Part shown: piece after piece, positions 45,321-54,309 of the stretch
How positions within the stretch are numbered: position 1 is the stretch's first letter
Layout: each line of letters opens with the position of its first letter
From: Pseudolabrys taiwanensis
GTDB taxonomy: Bacteria; Pseudomonadota; Alphaproteobacteria; Rhizobiales; Xanthobacteraceae
NCBI RefSeq assembly: GCF_003367395.1
Contig: NZ_CP031417.1
Coordinates: 4,278,001-4,342,000, forward strand
Reading direction: 5' to 3'
Length of the DNA: 64,000 bases
Translations under genes and position numbers: made by a program
The notes under the pieces: model-generated
Databases searched by the model: none
What the model was told of the DNA's origin: nothing
What the model saw: only the letters and a program-made list of their open reading frames with translations

Positions 45321-46016
45321 ATGGCCGACATAAAAGTAATCACAACGGTTGCGATGCAGGGCGTGATCGAAAAGCTCGCGCCGGCATTCGCGCAAAAAAC
45401 CGGACAGGGCATCGCCATGGCGTTCGGCCCGCCGTCCGCCGCGGTCGACATGGTGCGTGCCGGCGACAACGCCGATGTCGTCATCTCGACGCCGGACGGC
45501 ATCGCGGAGCTGGCGCGTGAAGGGAAAGTTGACGGTGCGTCGAGCAAGGTCGTGGCGCGCATGATCATGGGCCTGGCCGTGGGCTTGAACGAACCGAAAC
45601 CCGCGATCGATACATCCGCCGCGTTTAAGCGGGCGCTTCTCGATGCCAGGTCGATCATCCATGCCGATCCGAGCACCGGCAGTCCGAGCGCCGCGCATTT
45701 TCTCAAAGTGACAAAGCAGCTCGGCATCGCCGACGAGATCAAACGTAAAACCACTTTGCGGGCGGGCGTCGTCGCCCATGCCGTCGCGAGCGGCGAATGC
45801 GCCATGGCCGTGCAGCAACTGGCCGAGTTGATGCTGGTCGACGGCGTGCACGTGCTCGGACCGTTTCCGGCGGAACTGCAGAACGTGGTGCCCTTGGCGG
45901 CGGCGGTGCACACGGGCGCGGCCGCGCCGGAGGCCGCTAAGGCCTTGATCGATCTGATGGCCGCGCCACAGACGAAAGCCATCGTCGAGGCGGCGGGGCT
46001 TCTGGCAGCGCCGTGA
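45321..46016 (+). CDS. ModA-like substrate-binding domain protein without signal peptide
   Basis: A 231-residue type II periplasmic-binding fold: MADIKVITTVAMQGVIEKLAPAFAQ, GPPSAAVDMVRAGDNADVVIST, HADPSGTGSP-like loop (HADPSTGSPSAAHF) and the hinge near GECAMAVQQLAEL. The pattern is of molybdate/extracellular solute-binding ModA proteins. CAGGGAG 7 nt upstream supports ATG 45321. From that start there is no signal peptide, and the longer open frame upstream crosses the terminator, so it is not translated. It may therefore act in the cytoplasm. No permease is adjacent. Confidence 0.82.
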   Translation: MADIKVITTVAMQGVIEKLAPAFAQKTGQGIAMAFGPPSAAVDMVRAGDNADVVISTPDGIAELAREGKVDGASSKVVARMIMGLAVGLNEPKPAIDTSAAFKRALLDARSIIHADPSTGSPSAAHFLKVTKQLGIADEIKRKTTLRAGVVAHAVASGECAMAVQQLAELMLVDGVHVLGPFPAELQNVVPLAAAVHTGAAAPEAAKALIDLMAAPQTKAIVEAAGLLAAP

Positions 46017-46082
46017 GGCGCCGCCCGGGTTGCGGTCCCTCCGGCCTAGGTTATGGTCGGGGCGGGCCAGCCGGAGCCGCCG

Positions 46083-46748
46083 ATGAACGCGCCGCAAGTG
46101 ATCACGTTTCAACACCACCTCCTGCACGAGCAGGTGGCGGCGAAGCTGCGCGACATGATCATCTCCGGCGAGTTGAAGGCCGATACGGCGATCGACGAGC
46201 CGGCCTTGTGCGCCGAATTCAAGATTTCGCGCACGCCGTTACGCGAAGCCCTCAAGGTGCTGGCCGCGGAAGATCTCGTGGTGTTGCAGCCGCGGCGCGG
46301 GGCGGTCGTATCCAAGCTGACGACCGCGTCGGTGATGCAGAAGTTCGAGGTCGTGGCCCTGATCGAAGGCCATGCCGCGCGGCTGTTCTGCGAGCGGCGC
46401 CTTCCGGCCGCCTTGGCGGACCTTACGGCTATTCATGCGCGGCTCGCGACCGCCTTCCGTACGCGCAACCGCAAGCAATATTCGGAAACCAACCAGGGTT
46501 TCCATCGCCGGCTCGTGGAACTGACGGGCAACGAGGAACTGATCCGTATTCACGCGCAACTGCTCGGTCATCTGCAGCGCGCGCGTTATTTCACCGGGCG
46601 GCAAATGAACTGGCGGCATGACTTCATGGCCGAGCACGACGGGATCATGGCGGCGCTGACGAGCGACACGCCCGCCGCGGCCGAGACTCTCGTTCGCGAT
46701 CACCTCGCGCACGTCGCGCGCACCGTGATGGAAGTGGTCGGCGCCTGA
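46083..46748 (+). CDS. GntR-family (FCD-type) transcriptional regulator
   Basis: A 221-residue regulator: winged helix at 10-75 (LLHEQVAAKLRDMIISGELKAD, CAEFKISRTPLREALKVLAAEDLV) and a helical FCD domain (85-215). ATG 46083 has GGAG 6 nt upstream. It precedes the fumarylacetoacetase/aldolase cluster, and an inverted repeat over the promoter of that cluster (46804-46818) is its likely operator. Confidence 0.92.
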   Translation: MNAPQVITFQHHLLHEQVAAKLRDMIISGELKADTAIDEPALCAEFKISRTPLREALKVLAAEDLVVLQPRRGAVVSKLTTASVMQKFEVVALIEGHAARLFCERRLPAALADLTAIHARLATAFRTRNRKQYSETNQGFHRRLVELTGNEELIRIHAQLLGHLQRARYFTGRQMNWRHDFMAEHDGIMAALTSDTPAAAETLVRDHLAHVARTVMEVVGA

Positions 46749-46785
46749 GTATTGCAGCGCAGAATCGATTGCCGATGCGGTTTGC

Positions 46786-46818
46786 TTGACCGACGCGCCG
46801 TTCGTAATTCATAATTAC
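46786..46818 (+). promoter_or_regulatory. Promoter with inverted repeat over the -10 region
   Basis: TTGACC (46786-46791), 18 bp, CATAAT (46810-46815). A perfect inverted repeat GTAATT-CAT-AATTAC (46804-46818) covers the -10 element, about 70 bp before the start at 46889. A repressor bound here would block RNA polymerase. Confidence 0.6.
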
Positions 46819-46888
46819 AGCTAGGTACGAAGTCATATCACAAGGCGGGACATAGAATTTCCGCCGGCGATCGCAGGGAAGGGCGCGG

Positions 46889-47671
46889 ATGCGGTGGTGC
46901 CGGTTCAAAGCCGATAACGGCGTCTCATTTGGCATCATCGAAGGCGATACGGTGATCGCCGTCGACGGCTCCCCTTTTGGCGATTACACCAAGACGACGC
47001 GCTCCTATCCGCTCTCATCGGTGAAGCTCGACATCCCGACGGTGCCCTCGAACTTCTTCTGCGTCGGCGTCAATTATGCCGATCACGTGCGCCGCATGGC
47101 TGCCAAGCGCGGCAAGGAGCCGGAATTCCCCAAGCAGCCGGACATCGGCTATCGCTCCAACAATGCGCTCATTGCGCACGATGAAAACATCATCAAGCCG
47201 CGCGATGCCGGGCCGCAGTTCCAGTACGAGGGCGAACTGGTCGCCGTCTTCGGCAAGACGGCGCGCAACGTCTCCAAGGAGGAGGCGCTCGATTACGTGC
47301 TCGGTTGGACCATCGGCAACGACGTGTCGGAACGCGGCTGGCAGGCCAGCGACCGCACGCTATGGCGCGCGAAGAATTCCGACACTTTCAAGCCGATGGG
47401 GCCGTGGATCGAGACCGACGTCGATCTTGACGCGATGCAAACCGCGATCCGGGTCAACGGCGCGGTGACGGAGAGCTTCAAGACCAATAACATGATCTTC
47501 GACGCGCCCACCTACATCAGCTTGGTGTCGAAGTATTGCACCATTCACCCCGGCGACGTGATGTGGATGGGGACGGACGGCGTGCCGGCCAATATCGATG
47601 TCGGGGACGTCGTGGAGATCGAGATCAGCGGCATCGGCACGCTGAGAAACAAAGTCGTCGCAGAAACATAA
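46889..47671 (+). CDS. Fumarylacetoacetate hydrolase family protein
   Basis: A 260-residue FAH-fold enzyme: VGVNYADHVRRM, metal-binding FQYEGELVAVFGK (ExE), GWTIGNDVSERGWQ (Asp) and the C-terminal GDVVEIEISGIGTLRN. Members cleave or decarboxylate 2,4-diketo acids and hydrate 2-oxo-dienoates, or are 2-keto-3-deoxy-fuconate-type dehydratases. GGAAGG precedes the start. With the class II aldolase and Bug protein it forms a small carboxylate breakdown operon. Confidence 0.92.
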   Translation: MRWCRFKADNGVSFGIIEGDTVIAVDGSPFGDYTKTTRSYPLSSVKLDIPTVPSNFFCVGVNYADHVRRMAAKRGKEPEFPKQPDIGYRSNNALIAHDENIIKPRDAGPQFQYEGELVAVFGKTARNVSKEEALDYVLGWTIGNDVSERGWQASDRTLWRAKNSDTFKPMGPWIETDVDLDAMQTAIRVNGAVTESFKTNNMIFDAPTYISLVSKYCTIHPGDVMWMGTDGVPANIDVGDVVEIEISGIGTLRNKVVAET

Positions 47672-47686
47672 CACGAGGGAACGGCC

Positions 47687-48466
47687 ATGAACCTGCACGA
47701 ACCGAACATCAAGCCGCAGCATACGAGCAGCCCGCCGGCGGGAATGTCCGCCGAGGAGTGGCAGGCGCGCGTCGACCTCGCCGCGGTCTACCGGCTCTGC
47801 CATCACTGGGGCTGGGGCGATCTCATCTATAACCACTGTTCGATGCGCGTGCCGGGCGAGCCGACCATGCTGCTGATGAAGCAGCACGAACTGATGTGGG
47901 AGGAGGTCACCGCTTCCAACCTGCGCAAGGTCGACATGACCGCCGATCTCGACGAGCGCGCCGGCGTCAACCGCCCCGGCTTCACGCTGCACGGCGGCAT
48001 TCTGCAAGGCCGTCCCGACGTGAATTGCGTGGTGCACGTGCACACCGATCGCGGCATGGCGCTTGCCGGCCTCAAGCGCGGCCTGCGCATGATCTCGCAG
48101 CAGGCGCTGCGGTTCTACAACCGTGTCGGCTACCATCCGTACGAGGGCATCACCGAGGACTTCGGCGAACGCGAGCGCATCCTCAAGCATCTCGGCAAGA
48201 ACCGCGCGCTGATCATGCACAACCACGGTTTCACCACCGTGGGTAAGAACGGACGCGAAGCCTTCGTGCTGATGAAGTACCTGATGAGCGCTGCCGAGAT
48301 CCAGCTCCGCATCGAGGCGACGGGCGGCGAGGCGATCGAGATCCCGCCCGAGATCTGCGAGAAAGCGGCCGCGCAGTTCGAAACGCATGATGCCGGCCGG
48401 GGCTCGGCGGATTGGCCGGCTTATCTGCGGCTGATGGATCGCGTCGATCCGAGCTTCCGCGACTGA
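47687..48466 (+). CDS. Class II aldolase/adducin family protein
   Basis: A 259-residue protein: RVDLAAVYRLCHHWGWGDLIYNHCSMRVPG, metal-binding VVHVHTDRGMA (HxH) and LIMHNHGFTTVG (third His). This is the fuculose-1-phosphate aldolase fold; many alphaproteobacterial members of this length are of unproven activity (aldolase, decarboxylase or epimerase). Co-directional and 15 bp after the FAH gene. Confidence 0.9.
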   Translation: MNLHEPNIKPQHTSSPPAGMSAEEWQARVDLAAVYRLCHHWGWGDLIYNHCSMRVPGEPTMLLMKQHELMWEEVTASNLRKVDMTADLDERAGVNRPGFTLHGGILQGRPDVNCVVHVHTDRGMALAGLKRGLRMISQQALRFYNRVGYHPYEGITEDFGERERILKHLGKNRALIMHNHGFTTVGKNGREAFVLMKYLMSAAEIQLRIEATGGEAIEIPPEICEKAAAQFETHDAGRGSADWPAYLRLMDRVDPSFRD

Positions 48467-48489
48467 CCGCGCCGGCACGCGACCGAGAA

Positions 48490-48588
48490 GCGAAGGCGCC
48501 TCGATGCGCCTTCGCGCCAAGTCTGCAAGCGTCAAGTCTGCAAGCGCCAAATCTGCAAGATCCAAGACTGCAAGCGACAAGACAAAAC
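48490..48588 (+). repeat. Hairpin plus five 15-bp tandem repeats
   Basis: A perfect hairpin GCGAAGGCGC-CTCGAT-GCGCCTTCGC (48490-48515) runs into five units of 15 bp, consensus GCGCCAAGTCTGCAA: 48514-48528, 48529-48543, 48544-48558, 48559-48573 and a decayed copy 48574-48588. A 29-codon frame from ATG 48504 to TGA 48593 reads through them as a Lys/Ser/Ala repeat (AKSASVKSASAKSARSK). I do not claim it is a gene: there is no ribosome binding site, and its start lies in the hairpin. Confidence 0.75.
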
Positions 48589-48611
48589 AATGAAAAGACA
48601 CGGGGAGAGAA

Positions 48612-49616
48612 ATGCCGAAGCACGACGAGGTGCCCAACGGGCCATGTAGTAATGCGATGACGCGGCGGCAGTTTGGCTTGGCCGCCGCGGCGGCCGGTGC
48701 CGGGTTGATGCTGCCGGCCGGATCGAAGGCGTTGGCCGACGCTTATCCGAGCCGGACGGTCATGATCGTCGCACCGGCCGCGGCCGGCGGGCCGACCGAT
48801 ACGATCGGCAGGGCGGCCGCCCAGCGGCTCACCAAAGTGTTCAATCAGAACTTCATCGTCGAGAACAAGCCGGGTGCTTCCGGCAACGTCGCGGCGCAGG
48901 CGGTCGCGCGGGCGGAAGCAGACGGCTACACGCTCATCGTGTTGCTGGCGCCGCTGGCGCAGAACACGGCCATCTACCGCAATCCGGGTTTCCACCTGCA
49001 GCAGGATTTCAAGCCCCTGGCGCACATGGCGTCCGTGGATCTGGTCATTGCCGCACGCAAGGATCTGCCGGTCAACAACCTCGATGAATTTCTCGCCTTC
49101 CTGCAGAAGAATCCAGGAAAGCTGAGTTGCGGCAGCCAGTCGCCGCCGCAGATGAAGTATCTGATGCAGACCACCAAGGTCGAATTCACCGTGGTGCCGT
49201 ATAAAGGCTCGGCGCCGATCGCCAACGATCTGATCGCCGGGCAGATTGATGTCGGCCTCGTGCCTTATTCCGACATCGCCCAGCATGTCGACGCGGGCTC
49301 CGTGAAGGTGCTGTTCACCAACGGGCCCAGGCGGGTGCGCAAGCTGCCGAACGTGCAGGCCGTCGGCGAGAAGTTTCCGGGCTTCTATTTCTGGAGCTGG
49401 TATGGCCTGGCGGCACCGGCGCATACCCCGGAGCCGATAGTGCAACGGCTGCGCGCGGAGCTCGCGACGATCGCCAAGTCGCCGGACTTCGTCGCCTTCG
49501 TCGAGAAGCTCGGGCTTTCCCCTGTCGACGAGCCGGAGAAATTCGGCGATGTCATTGCCGGCGAAATATCGCAGTGGAAGCGTCTGGTCGACGAGCTGAA
49601 TCTCGAGCGGATGTGA
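48612..49616 (+). CDS. Bug-family solute-binding protein with Tat-like signal
   Basis: A 334-residue Bug protein starting behind GGGGAGAGA. The leader contains TRRQFGLAAAAAGAGLMLPAG, a twin-arginine type signal (S/T-R-R-x-F), with cleavage after KALA. Mature motifs: YPSRTVMIVAPAAAGGPTDT, ENKPGASGNVAA, VVPYKGSAPIANDL. The orphan binding protein lacks TctA/TctB neighbours. Probably brings the carboxylate handled by the FAH/aldolase enzymes. Confidence 0.92.
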   Translation: MPKHDEVPNGPCSNAMTRRQFGLAAAAAGAGLMLPAGSKALADAYPSRTVMIVAPAAAGGPTDTIGRAAAQRLTKVFNQNFIVENKPGASGNVAAQAVARAEADGYTLIVLLAPLAQNTAIYRNPGFHLQQDFKPLAHMASVDLVIAARKDLPVNNLDEFLAFLQKNPGKLSCGSQSPPQMKYLMQTTKVEFTVVPYKGSAPIANDLIAGQIDVGLVPYSDIAQHVDAGSVKVLFTNGPRRVRKLPNVQAVGEKFPGFYFWSWYGLAAPAHTPEPIVQRLRAELATIAKSPDFVAFVEKLGLSPVDEPEKFGDVIAGEISQWKRLVDELNLERM

Positions 49617-49710
49617 ATGCGCTAAGCACGACGAGAAGCCGCGCGCGCTCCCGCGAAGCGGGCGCCAAGCCTAAATCAGTTCGTGGTCAGGTGTGAAACA
49701 CTCTCCGTTC

Positions 49711-49730
49711 ATTCCCGCTCTCGCGGGAAT
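49711..49730. repeat. REP-like hairpin between convergent genes
   Basis: ATTCCCGC-TCTC-GCGGGAAT, nearly the same as 24257-24276, between the Bug gene and phnN, which converge here. May serve as a two-way terminator although T-runs are short. Confidence 0.65.
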
Positions 49731-49745
49731 AAACGGTGTCTGGGA

Positions 49746-50324
49746 TCATGCCCGGATGATATCGAGCAGCGCCTGTATGGCGTCTTCAGGCGGACCGGCG
49801 TTTTGGATGATGTGATCGGCCTGGAAGTTCGCGTAGACGTCGTTGCGCTTGATGCGATCCTCGAGGCGGCCGTCGCTTTCGCGGGCGCGGCCGGCGAGGC
49901 GGGCGGCGAGAATCTCCGCCGGCGCGGTGATCAGCACGGCTTCGACACGAGCATAGCGCACGCGGGCATCGGCGATGATGGCCCGCGACACATTGCAGAC
50001 CACGGTGTGGCCGGCGCGGATGCTGTCATCGGCGGCGCGCGGAATCCCGTACTTCAAGCCATGGGCCGACCACCAGAGGGCGAAGCTGCCGCTTTCAGCG
50101 GCGGCGTCGAATGCGTCGCCTGCCAATGTGTCGTGATCTTCGGTTTCCGACACGGCGCGGGTGACGACCCGGCGCGGGAAGTGGACCGTGGGATCGCCGG
50201 CGAGGCGCAGCCGCGCGCCGGTGAGCACGGTGTCTTTGCCGGCGCCGCTCGGGCCCACGACCAGCAGGAAGCGTCCCGGCCCGACGGGCGCGGCGTCCGC
50301 CGCCGATGTCGGGGCAAACGTCAT
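49746..50324 (-). CDS. phnN: Ribose 1,5-bisphosphokinase PhnN
   Basis: A 192-residue guanylate-kinase-like enzyme: P-loop VVGPSGAGKDT, then FPRRVVTRAVSETEDHDTL (substrate-binding region), WSAHGLKYGIP and VITAPAEILAARLAGR. It phosphorylates ribose 1,5-bisphosphate to PRPP, the salvage step that follows C-P bond cleavage. Its start overlaps the end of phnM by 4 bp. Last gene of the minus-strand operon. Confidence 0.94.
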   Translation of the reverse strand: MTFAPTSAADAAPVGPGRFLLVVGPSGAGKDTVLTGARLRLAGDPTVHFPRRVVTRAVSETEDHDTLAGDAFDAAAESGSFALWWSAHGLKYGIPRAADDSIRAGHTVVCNVSRAIIADARVRYARVEAVLITAPAEILAARLAGRARESDGRLEDRIKRNDVYANFQADHIIQNAGPPEDAIQALLDIIRA

Positions 50325-51480
50325 GCGACGCGGCGGCCTCCGCTCCAGACGCCGCGCACCGCCGCGGCGTTCTCCGCGCGATGCACGCGGATGATATCGG
50401 CGCGCTTGCCGGCAGCGATCTCACCGCGGTCGGTGAGGCCGACGACTTCCGCCGGCGTCTTGCTGACGGTGCGGATGGCGGCGGGCAGGTCAAAGTTCGC
50501 GGCGGCGTCGGGCAGGCGCAACGCCGCGAGCAGCAGGCTCGACGGCACATAGTCGGACGACAGGATATCGAGCAGGCCCGCCTCCGCCAACTCGGCGGTC
50601 GCGACGTTGCCCGAATGCGAGCCGCCGCGGACGAGATTGGGCGCGCCCATCAGCACCTTTACGCCGCCGTCATGCAAGGTCGCCGCCGCTTCCACCGTGG
50701 TCGGAAATTCGGCAACCGCGACACGGTCGGTGATCGACTGTTCGACATGCTCCGCCGTGGTGTCGTCGTGGCTGGCGAGCGGTGTTCCGTATTCGGCGGC
50801 AAGCTTGAGCAGCCCCTGATAATTGTCCGCCGCGTAGCGTGTATGATTCTCGAGGCGGCGGGCAAACAGAACATCGAGCTGTGCGTCGGTCATGCCGCCG
50901 CTCTTGCCGCGGTAATAGTCGCGCAGCTTCTTTTCGTCGCGGAATTGGCGCTGGCCGGGCGTATGGTCCATCAGCGACATCAGCCGCACGTCCGGCCGGC
51001 CGACCAGTTCGGCCGCGTCTTCCACGACGTTGGGCATCGGCACCTCGCAACGCAGATGGAGATAATGCTCGATGCGCAGCAGGCCGGCGGAACGGGTCTT
51101 GTCGATCGCTTCGGCCATGGCGCCAGCCATGCCGCCGGCTTCCTCGGCGCCTTCCTCGCGCCAGACGCGGAGCGAATCGAGCACCGTGGTGATGCCGCTG
51201 GTGGCGATTTGGGCGTCATAGGAGATCACCGCGGCCAGCGGGTCCCAATGCACCTTGGGCCGCGGCGTGTAATGGGCCTCAAGGTGATCGGTGTGCAATT
51301 CGACCAGACCCGGCAGCAGCAGGTCGCCGCCGATATCGAAGCCGCGCAATGGCGCCGTGCCTTCGCCGATCTCGGCAATGAGGCCGTTTTCGACCGCGAC
51401 ATAGCCGCGTTCGATCATGCGGTCGGCCAGCACGATGCGGGCGTTTTCGAGGACGTAGGAACTGGGTTCGGTCATGGCGT

Positions 51481-51484
<4 letters not shown>
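50321..51484 (-). CDS. phnM: RPnTP hydrolase PhnM (alpha-D-ribose 1-methylphosphonate 5-triphosphate diphosphatase), copy 1
   Basis: A 387-residue amidohydrolase-fold enzyme: LLPGLVELHTDHLEAHYTPRP carries the metal-binding His residues, with LASHDDTT, EFPTTVEAA and VRGGSHSGNVATAEL downstream. It removes pyrophosphate from the ribosyl-triphosphonate made by PhnGHIL. GTG 51484 gives a GTGA overlap with phnL; ATG 51475 is an alternative. A second, diverged copy is at 58030. Confidence 0.95.
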
Positions 51485-52176
<692 letters not shown>

Positions 52177-52184
52177 GTCGGACC

Positions 52185-52973
52185 TCACGCCGGCAGGATC
52201 GATGAGACGAGCAACTGGGTGTAGGGCTCATGCGGATCGTCGAGCACCTGATCGGTCAGGCCTTGCTCGATCACCGTTCCACCTTTCATCACCATGATGC
52301 GATTCGATAACAGCCGCGCGACGGCGAGGTCATGCGTCACCACGATGGCGGCGAGGCGCATCTCCGAGACGATGCGGCGCAAGAGATCGAGCAACCGCGC
52401 TTGCACCGACACGTCGAGGCCGCCGGTCGGCTCGTCCATGAAGATCAGCCGCGGCGAAGTCACGAGATTGCGCGCGATCTGCAGGCGCTGGCGCATGCCG
52501 CCCGAATAGGTGCGCGGCGTGTCGTCGATCCGCTCTTCCGGAATCTCGACGCGTCCGAGCCAGTCGGCGGCGACGTTGCGGATGTCACCGTAATTGCGCC
52601 AGCCGACCGCCATCAGCCGCTCGCCGACATTGCCGCCGGCGGAGACGCCCATGCGCAGGCCCATCTGCGGGTCCTGATGCACGAAGCCCCAATCGGTACG
52701 GTACAAGAGACGCCGCATCGGCTCGCTCAACGACCACAGATCGGCGACCGAGCCGTCGCGCATGCGGTACAGCACGCGGCCGGCGCTCGGTTCGTTTTGG
52801 CCGGACAGCAACTGTAGCAATGTCGACTTGCCGGAACCGGACTCGCCGACGACCGCCATCACCTCGCCCTCGTAGAGTTCGAAGGAGGCATCGCGGCAGC
52901 CGAGTTGCCGGCCGTAATATTTGCTCAGGCCTTCCGCGATCAGGAGAGGCTGTTCGGTTTCATCGACGGTCAT
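52185..52973 (-). CDS. phnK: C-P lyase complex ABC-type protein PhnK
   Basis: A 262-residue ATPase-like subunit: GESGSGKST, YRTDWGFVHQDPQMGLRMGVSAGGN (diagnostic PhnK region), TYSGGMRQRLQIARNL, LIFMDEPTGGLDVSVQ. Binds the PhnGHIJ core. Its ATG overlaps the GNAT stop by 4 bp. Confidence 0.95.
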   Translation of the reverse strand: MTVDETEQPLLIAEGLSKYYGRQLGCRDASFELYEGEVMAVVGESGSGKSTLLQLLSGQNEPSAGRVLYRMRDGSVADLWSLSEPMRRLLYRTDWGFVHQDPQMGLRMGVSAGGNVGERLMAVGWRNYGDIRNVAADWLGRVEIPEERIDDTPRTYSGGMRQRLQIARNLVTSPRLIFMDEPTGGLDVSVQARLLDLLRRIVSEMRLAAIVVTHDLAVARLLSNRIMVMKGGTVIEQGLTDQVLDDPHEPYTQLLVSSILPA

Positions 52974-53434
52974 GCCATGGCCTCTTCGAAGACGATGCGG
53001 AAGCTGTAGCCGTGGCGTTCGAAGCCGAGCTGCTCGTAGAACGCGTGGGCGCGTTCGCGCTTAGCGTTGGACGACAGCACCAGCTTGTAGCAGCGCTTCT
53101 CGCGCGCACGGTCGATGGCAAAGGCCATCATCTGCGCGCCGATGCCGCGGCCCTGGCATATCGGATCGACCACCACGTCCTCGATCACGGCGGACGGCGC
53201 GCCGAGATGGCCGAGATTGTCCATGATCAGCAGCGCGAAAGTGCCGACGATCCGGCCATCGCTCTCGGCGACGTACAATGTGTAATCGGGATAGCGGGCA
53301 AAGCGCGCGAAGATCGCCTCGGCGTCTTGAAGCGGCAGCACGCGGCCATCGTCCATGCCCGGCTGCGCATAGAGCGCCAGCACGCCGGGAAGGTCGGACG
53401 CGGCAGCGGGCCGAATGGCGAGGTCGTCGCTCAT
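52970..53434 (-). CDS. GNAT-family N-acetyltransferase inside the C-P lyase operon (PhnO-like)
   Basis: A 154-residue GNAT: AIRPAAASDLPGVLALYAQ, VIEDVVVDPICQGRGIGAQMM (acetyl-CoA loop Q/RxxGxG/A) and AHAFYEQLGFERHGYSF. In Escherichia coli the operon also carries a GNAT, PhnO, that acetylates aminoalkylphosphonates. Position between phnJ and phnK, with ATGA overlaps on both sides, makes a phosphonate-linked role very likely. ATG 53434 is chosen; the frame open to 53584 is the shadow of phnJ. Confidence 0.88.
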   Translation of the reverse strand: MSDDLAIRPAAASDLPGVLALYAQPGMDDGRVLPLQDAEAIFARFARYPDYTLYVAESDGRIVGTFALLIMDNLGHLGAPSAVIEDVVVDPICQGRGIGAQMMAFAIDRAREKRCYKLVLSSNAKRERAHAFYEQLGFERHGYSFRIVFEEAMA

Positions 53435-54309
53435 GGCGCCGTCTTCGCGTTGTCGCCACTGGCCGGAGTGCCGTGGCCGGCGGCGCGCCGCGTCTCGCAA
53501 TAGTCGCTGTCGGAACAGACGAACATGCGCGTGCCGTGGTCGTCGGTGATGACTTCGTCGAGATAACTGTCGCTCGCGCCGCACAATTCGCAGGACGCGT
53601 CGTGCCGGTAGGGTTCGAAGGGATGGTCTTTGAAGTCGAGCGAGACCACCTGCGTGTAAGGCGGAATGGCGTAGATGCGCTTCTCGCGGCCGGCGCCGAA
53701 GAGCTGCAAGGCGGCGCAGTCGTTCAGCTTCGGATTGTCGAACTTCGGGATCGGCGAAGGGTCCATCACGTAGCGCCCGTCCACTTTGACCGGGTAGGCA
53801 TAAGCGGTCGAGATGTGGCCGTGGCGGGCGATGTCCTCATAGAGCTTCACATGGATCAGCCCGTACTCGGACAAGGCGTGCATGCGGCGCGTCTCGGTCT
53901 CGCGCGGCTCGAGATAGCGCAGGGGTTCCGGGATCGGCACCTGATAGACCAGCACCTGATTTTCGGTGAGCGGCGTCTCCGGTACGCGATGGCGCGTCTG
54001 GATGACGGTCGCTTCCTCGGTGGCGGTGGTCGTCTCGACGCCGGCGGTCTTGACGAAGAACTTGCGGATCGAGACGGCGTTGGTGGTGTCGTCAGAACCC
54101 TGGTCTATGACCTTGAGTACGTCGTCCGGCCCGAGGATCGACGCCGTCACCTGCACGCCGCCGGTGCCCCAGCCGTAAGGCATCGGCATTTCGCGGCTGG
54201 CGAAGGGCACCTGATAGCCGGGAATGGCGATCGCTTTCAGGATCGCGCGGCGGATCATGCGCTTGGTCTGCTCGTCGAGATAAGCGAAGTTGTAGGCGGG
54301 CGCGGTCAT
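53431..54309 (-). CDS. phnJ: C-P lyase catalytic subunit PhnJ (radical SAM, alpha-D-ribose 1-methylphosphonate 5-phosphate C-P lyase)
   Basis: A 292-residue catalytic subunit. The cluster and catalytic Cys residues are kept: Cys240, Cys243 and Cys265 (CELC ... FVC) and Cys271 (DSDYC), exactly one less than Escherichia coli Cys241/244/266/272. The glycyl residue equivalent to Gly32 is Gly31 (AIPGYQVP). With S-adenosylmethionine it splits the C-P bond, releasing methane or another hydrocarbon and a ribose cyclic phosphate. 4-bp overlaps with phnI and the GNAT gene. Confidence 0.97.
   Translation of the reverse strand: MTAPAYNFAYLDEQTKRMIRRAILKAIAIPGYQVPFASREMPMPYGWGTGGVQVTASILGPDDVLKVIDQGSDDTTNAVSIRKFFVKTAGVETTTATEEATVIQTRHRVPETPLTENQVLVYQVPIPEPLRYLEPRETETRRMHALSEYGLIHVKLYEDIARHGHISTAYAYPVKVDGRYVMDPSPIPKFDNPKLNDCAALQLFGAGREKRIYAIPPYTQVVSLDFKDHPFEPYRHDASCELCGASDSYLDEVITDDHGTRMFVCSDSDYCETRRAAGHGTPASGDNAKTAP

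Noticed and set aside
43383..46127. A 914-codon open frame on the minus strand opposite the chemoreceptor and ModA-like gene
   Set aside because: It is Arg/Leu/Gly-rich with no domain pattern, crosses a strong terminator and three gene boundaries, and the plus strand carries clear CheW/MCP/ModA/GntR proteins. It is a GC-rich antisense shadow.
48412..48660. Pentapeptide-repeat-like proteins (A-x-L-x-x patterns) on both strands around the tandem repeats
   Set aside because: The pattern comes from the 15-bp repeat unit and spans only five copies; the frames lack start signals and a full pentapeptide-repeat helix.
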